From the NCBI RefSeq assembly GCF_963924675.1, contig NC_089238.1, positions 21,805,815 to 21,869,814 of the forward strand: a stretch of DNA of 64,000 nt, read 5' to 3'. The notes beneath the pieces were generated by a model. The model saw only the letters and a list, made by a program, of their open reading frames with translations, searched no databases and was not told the DNA's origin. Positions 60,535 through 64,000 of this stretch are shown in pieces (the stretch's first letter is position 1; each line of letters starts with the position of its first letter). The position numbers and the translations under genes are program-made. This DNA comes from Phocoena phocoena. Taxonomy: Eukaryota > Chordata > Mammalia > Artiodactyla > Phocoenidae.

Positions 60535-63166
60535 CCAGTGCAAGTGGCAATCCGGAAGGAAGACCCTTCAAGGCGGAGTGTCCTTTCCCGTACAAAACTG
60601 CGCCCGAGTGGCTGAGGCAGGTAGCATTTTACTTCACAGAACCGGTATCCTCGTACGCCTGTGGGTTACTCTAAAGGAAGGACACTGTGAGCAGCCTCTT
60701 CCGTAAAGCCTTGGCAAACGGCTCGGAGACAACAGCAAACGAGCGCAGTGGAGGCACAGACCATTATCCTAGATAGCAGCAGAGTGCCTCTGGCAGCGAT
60801 CGCTTCCCGGAGGATACTTACGCCACACCGAGGTTCCGGCAGGGAGGTTTGCCTTGTAGAAGTACAACTCACTCAAGCAACAGGGCTGAGGTGTAGGGCT
60901 AATCTACGTGCGCTCACTCTACGTGTCCGCGAGAAGGTTTCACGGAGCAGAATGCATCACCGACCGCGACCACGTGTGTGCACCGAAGAAGCCCTGTGCC
61001 GTGGGTGTTCCCAGGCCGACAGGGAAGACCTAGGTGTGTGCTGCACCCGCTCTCGGTGGCTCACACGTTGCGTGACCCTGTGCCTTTGGCAGGTTCTCAG
61101 AGCGGGTGGCACCTCTGCACTGCGAGCGCGAAGAGGCGTAGAGGCCTTTCACACTGGAGGAAGGGCTTGCATCTCATGGAGAAAATGTGTACGTCGCCCG
61201 GCAGGTGGAGGCGCGCTCTTGACACCATCTCTTCTGCCCGTTTAAAACACAAGTATTTGTACTCGATCTGGGCTGCCTGGTTACATACCTGGCAGCCCGC
61301 ATCACCCTGAGTACCGTTCCTGGAGTTTGATTCGTAGCTGGGCAAACCCGGGCTTCAGAGGCTAGACGAGACCAAACGTGTTCAGCTTGTGGCGAAAGCC
61401 TTTGACCAGAGGCCTATACGCCTGTGCTTGTGGCGAGGGCTAGGCAAGAACGTTTCCACACTGGGTTTTTACCTTTAGTCTAAGCTGTCCCTTTTGGCTA
61501 CAGCAGGCGGCGTGTCCGTATCCCCGCCCGGGAAGCAGGCCCGTGGGGGAGTCTGCCGGGCGACAGGCCTCCACTCTAGATAACGGCGAAAACGCATCAA
61601 GGCCTTTGGAAGCCCCTTTAAAGAAAAGGCTCCTCTTCGGATTAGAAGACTTTGCTAGCAGACTTCAGCAGCTCCCCTCCTTCAGGGCGCTCGGGCTGTG
61701 AGGACTAGTGAAAGCCACCACGGTCCGCAGCTTTCGAACGGCTCCTTCCCGAGTTGGTTCCATGCGTGGAAACGCCGAAGGGGCTGATCTCAACCAATCG
61801 GGCTGCGCACCGTGAGTCTCTGGGGTAGGGCAGCCCTGAGCCAGTGTGCCACGCAAGGAATGAAAAGCAAAGTTTCCTGACCCACAAGAAGGCACACCGA
61901 GGCCCGGTGTGTCCTCTGTGAAATTTACGTGGGCTTGAAGGGTGATGCCTATACTACATTGTGGAAAGGCTGGGGGTTAACGGCTCTCTTTCTCCCTCTC
62001 TCGGTCCCATACCCTGGTGCTCAGCTGTCGTGGGAATGCTGAGCGAGAGACACCGCCTCTGTGCTGGACTCAGAAGGCTTCCTCCCTTTATGGCAATTCT
62101 GTTGGTCTCTTACGTCGAGGAGCAATGAGGGTGCGCACAGGCATTCTGAAATCAACTGACTGACGACAGAGGATCCGGGGGAGATGGTTTCTCGGTGGAA
62201 GGAGCCGAAAGGCCCGCCTTCTTAAGGTCTCCTCCTTTAGAGCTCCCGGACACCCGGCCGTCTTAGGCCTACCTAACAATTGGACACGGTGACGGCGTGG
62301 AAACCCTGGGAACACTAAGACACGGTGCAAGCGCGACTCGCAAGCTGGGTGCCAGGAACCTTCAAAGCACAGTGTGGTTTCATGTACGAGAGCGAGCCCA
62401 AGCGTCTGAGGCTGGCAGCCTTTCGCTTGAGAGGGTTGGTATCCTCGTGGGCCTGACGGCTACTTGCCTGTTTCCGGCACCCTCAGGAAACTCTTCAGGA
62501 GAGCCTTCGGAACCCGCTGAGTGAGAACCGCTGCGAAGTGGATGCACACAACAGTCACCTCGATACCAGCCCCGTGTCCCAAGCAACGATCCTTCCCCGG
62601 AGGGTACTTAACCCACCCAGGGATTCAAGCAGGGAGTTTGCCTTGTCCCACTTGCACAGGAAACTGGCGTGAGAAGTGGGTCTCATCCACTTGCGTTCAC
62701 ACTACGAGGCCCGGAGAAGTTCTCACGGAGCCGAATCCAGCATCCTTCCTCCACCACGTGTGTACACCAAAGGAGCGCTGGGCAGTGGGTGTTCGCAGGC
62801 CAGGAGAGAAGTCCTTGTTCTGTGCTGCACCTGCTGGGTGGTTCAAGGGTTCTCTGACCTTCCTCCTCTGGAAGCTTTTCAGAGCTGAGGCTACCCCTGG
62901 GCTGCGAGAGCAGAGAGGCGTAGAGGCCTTTCACACTGAAGGCGTGGGCTGGTTTCCCAGGGAGAAAGGGTACGTCGCCCACACCCACACCCCCAGCCCA
63001 GCCCAGCCCAGCCCACCCCACCCCGGCTGGAGGCGCGGAGGTTGAGGGAGCCCAAAGGCCAGAATACCGAAGGTCTCTTTCAAAGCTGCCGGGCGCTGTG
63101 CCGTTCTAGGCCTGAGATACGGACCCTGTGACGGCACGGAAAGCCTGCGAGACTTAGGAGACATCG
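60535..63166. repeat. Monomer 24 (right domain, type Q)
   Basis: Type Q, with CACCCCGGCTGG. CTAAAGGAAGG is present at the start. AGCAGCAGAGTGCC near 60775 is private (others AGCACAGTGCC). Confidence 0.96.
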
Positions 63167-64000
63167 CCAGTGCAAGTGGCAATCCGGAAGGAAGACCCTT
63201 CAAGGCGGAGTGTCCTTTCCCGTACAAAACTGCGCCCGAGTGGCTGAGGCAGGTAGCATTTTACTTCACAGAACCGGTATCCTCGTACGCCTGTGGGTTA
63301 CTCTAAAGGAAGGACACTGTGAGCAGCCTCTTCCGTAAAGCCTTGGCAAACGGCTCGGAGACAACAGCAAACGAGCGCAGTGGAGGCACAGACCATTATC
63401 CTAGATAGCAGCACAGTGCCTCTGGCAGCGATCGCTTCCCGGAGGATACTTACGCCACACCGAGGTTCCGGCAGGGAGGTTTGCCTGGTAGAAGTACAAC
63501 TCACTGAAGCAACAGGGCTGAGGTGTAGGGCTAATCTACGTGCGCTCACTCTACGTGTCCGCGAGAAGGTTTCACGGAGCAGAATGCATCACCGACCGCG
63601 ACCACGTGTGTGCACCGAAGAAGCCCTGTGCCGTGGGTGTTCCCAGGCCGACAGGGAAGACCTAGGTGTGTGCTGCACCCGCTCTCGGTGGCTCACACGT
63701 TGCGTGACCCTGTGCCTTTGGCAGGTTCTCAGAGCGGGTGGCACCTCTGCACTGCGAGCGCGAAGAGGCGTAGAGGCCTTTCACACTGGAGGAAGGGCTT
63801 GCATCTCATGGAGAAAATGTGTACGTCGCCCGGCAGGTGGAGGCGCGCTCTTGACACCATCTCTTCTGCCCGTTTAAAACACAAGTATTTGTACTCGATC
63901 TGGGCTGCCTGGTTACATACCTGGCAGCCCGCATCACCCTGAGTACCGTTCCTGGAGTTTGATTCGTAGCTGGGCAAACCCGGGCTTCAGAGGCTAGACG
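63167..64000. repeat. Monomer 25, partial (first 834 bases)
   Basis: Cut by the window end in early segment B. CTAAAGGAAGG and CACTGAAGCAAC match units 19 and 21, while CCTGGTAGAAG matches middle-domain copies, so it is another mosaic. Confidence 0.95.

Larger units (their letters stand above)
47375..63166. repeat. Two-unit higher-order alternation P-Q, three copies
   Basis: Units 19-20, 21-22 and 23-24 alternate P and Q at linked sites of the C segment: AACAATCACC versus AACAGTCACC, GGGCGTTT versus GGGAGTTT, GGTACATCG versus GGTACGTCG, and GAGCTGG versus GAGATGG. The period is 5,264 bases. Unit 18 is an extra P and unit 17 has a Q-like end, so the phase slips once just before this block. 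Confidence 0.75.
1..64000. repeat. Tandem macrosatellite array, 2,632-bp unit
   Basis: The same unit recurs head to tail with no interruption, so the array continues past both window ends. The anchor CCAGTGCAAGTGGCAATCCG marks 25 unit starts at a spacing of 2,632 bases, except twice at 2,631. Copies differ by scattered single-base changes and two net one-base losses. Base composition is about 57% G+C by hand count of the first line, and 17 CpG fall in the first 300 bases. No dispersed repeat, ribosomal, tRNA or snRNA sequence was recognised. Because 2,632 is not a multiple of three, no reading frame can continue from unit to unit. Large-unit arrays of this kind are known as macrosatellites or complex satellites in vertebrates; the family name is not recognised here. 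The orientation is arbitrary. Confidence 0.98.

Noticed and set aside
44..63977. Hundreds of open frames of 60-174 codons on both strands recurring every 2.6 kb
   Set aside because: They overlap in all frames and many start at GTG. None has a recognisable domain, most differences between units change residues, and the unit length is not a multiple of three. They are by-products of G+C-rich, stop-poor sequence.
1..64000. rRNA (5S or 45S), snRNA or snoRNA gene cluster as the source of the tandem array
   Set aside because: Kilobase-scale tandem units suit such clusters, but I recognise no 5S internal control region, U2-type sequence or C/D box pair in the unit.
1..64000. CRISPR array or bacterial repeat region
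   Set aside because: There are no short direct repeats with unique spacers; the repeat is 2.6 kb with no unique sequence between copies, and no bacterial genes are present.
1..64000. D4Z4-like or DXZ4-like identity
   Set aside because: No homeobox frame is visible and the unit length does not fit. The similarity is only in being a G+C-rich kilobase-unit array, so no name is assigned.

Overview
The whole window is the inside of one tandem array. A single unit of 2,632 bp repeats head to tail from the first base to the last: 24 complete copies plus 834 bp of a 25th. There is no flanking unique DNA and no second kind of sequence. Unit starts, taken at the anchor CCAGTGCAAGTGGCAATCCG, are 1, 2633, 5264, 7896, 10528, 13160, 15792, 18424, 21056, 23688, 26320, 28952, 31584, 34216, 36848, 39480, 42112, 44743, 47375, 50007, 52639, 55271, 57903, 60535 and 63167. 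Only units 2 and 17 differ in length (2,631 bp). I found no protein-coding gene, rRNA, tRNA, snRNA, CRISPR array or recognisable transposon. The short open frames that recur in every unit are non-coding by several tests.

Organism: this looks like a macrosatellite or large-unit satellite of a eukaryote, most likely a vertebrate and plausibly a mammal. The reasons are the kilobase-scale unit, the higher-order structure, about 57% G+C, many CpG sites, and variation between units that often reads as CpG to TpG/CpA. I do not recognise the family by name, and the species is not determined by the sequence.

Unit anatomy (unit 1 coordinates, boundaries within about 15 bp): segment B, about 682-1659, is unique within the unit. 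Segment C, about 1660-2505, and segment A, about 2506-3313 (running into the next unit; its tail is seen at 1-681), are diverged tandem copies of one ancestral element of about 0.84 kb. So the present unit is C-A-B, an older duplication plus a third block, later amplified as a whole. C carries a C-rich tract, strongly G-quadruplex-prone on the minus strand, that A lacks. B carries an NF-Y-type CCAAT match, a hairpin and a polymorphic Kozak-like ATG.

Array anatomy: sequence variants divide the units into three homogenised domains. Left (units 1-9) contains a three-unit higher-order repeat, seen twice (units 4-6 and 7-9, 7896-23687). Middle (units 10-16 and the start of 17) is almost uniform. 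Right (rest of unit 17 to unit 25) contains a two-unit alternation, best seen in units 19-24. Domain switches fall inside units 9 and 17. Several units are mosaics of neighbouring haplotypes, as expected from unequal exchange and gene conversion. The interest of the window lies in this structure rather than in any encoded enzyme system.
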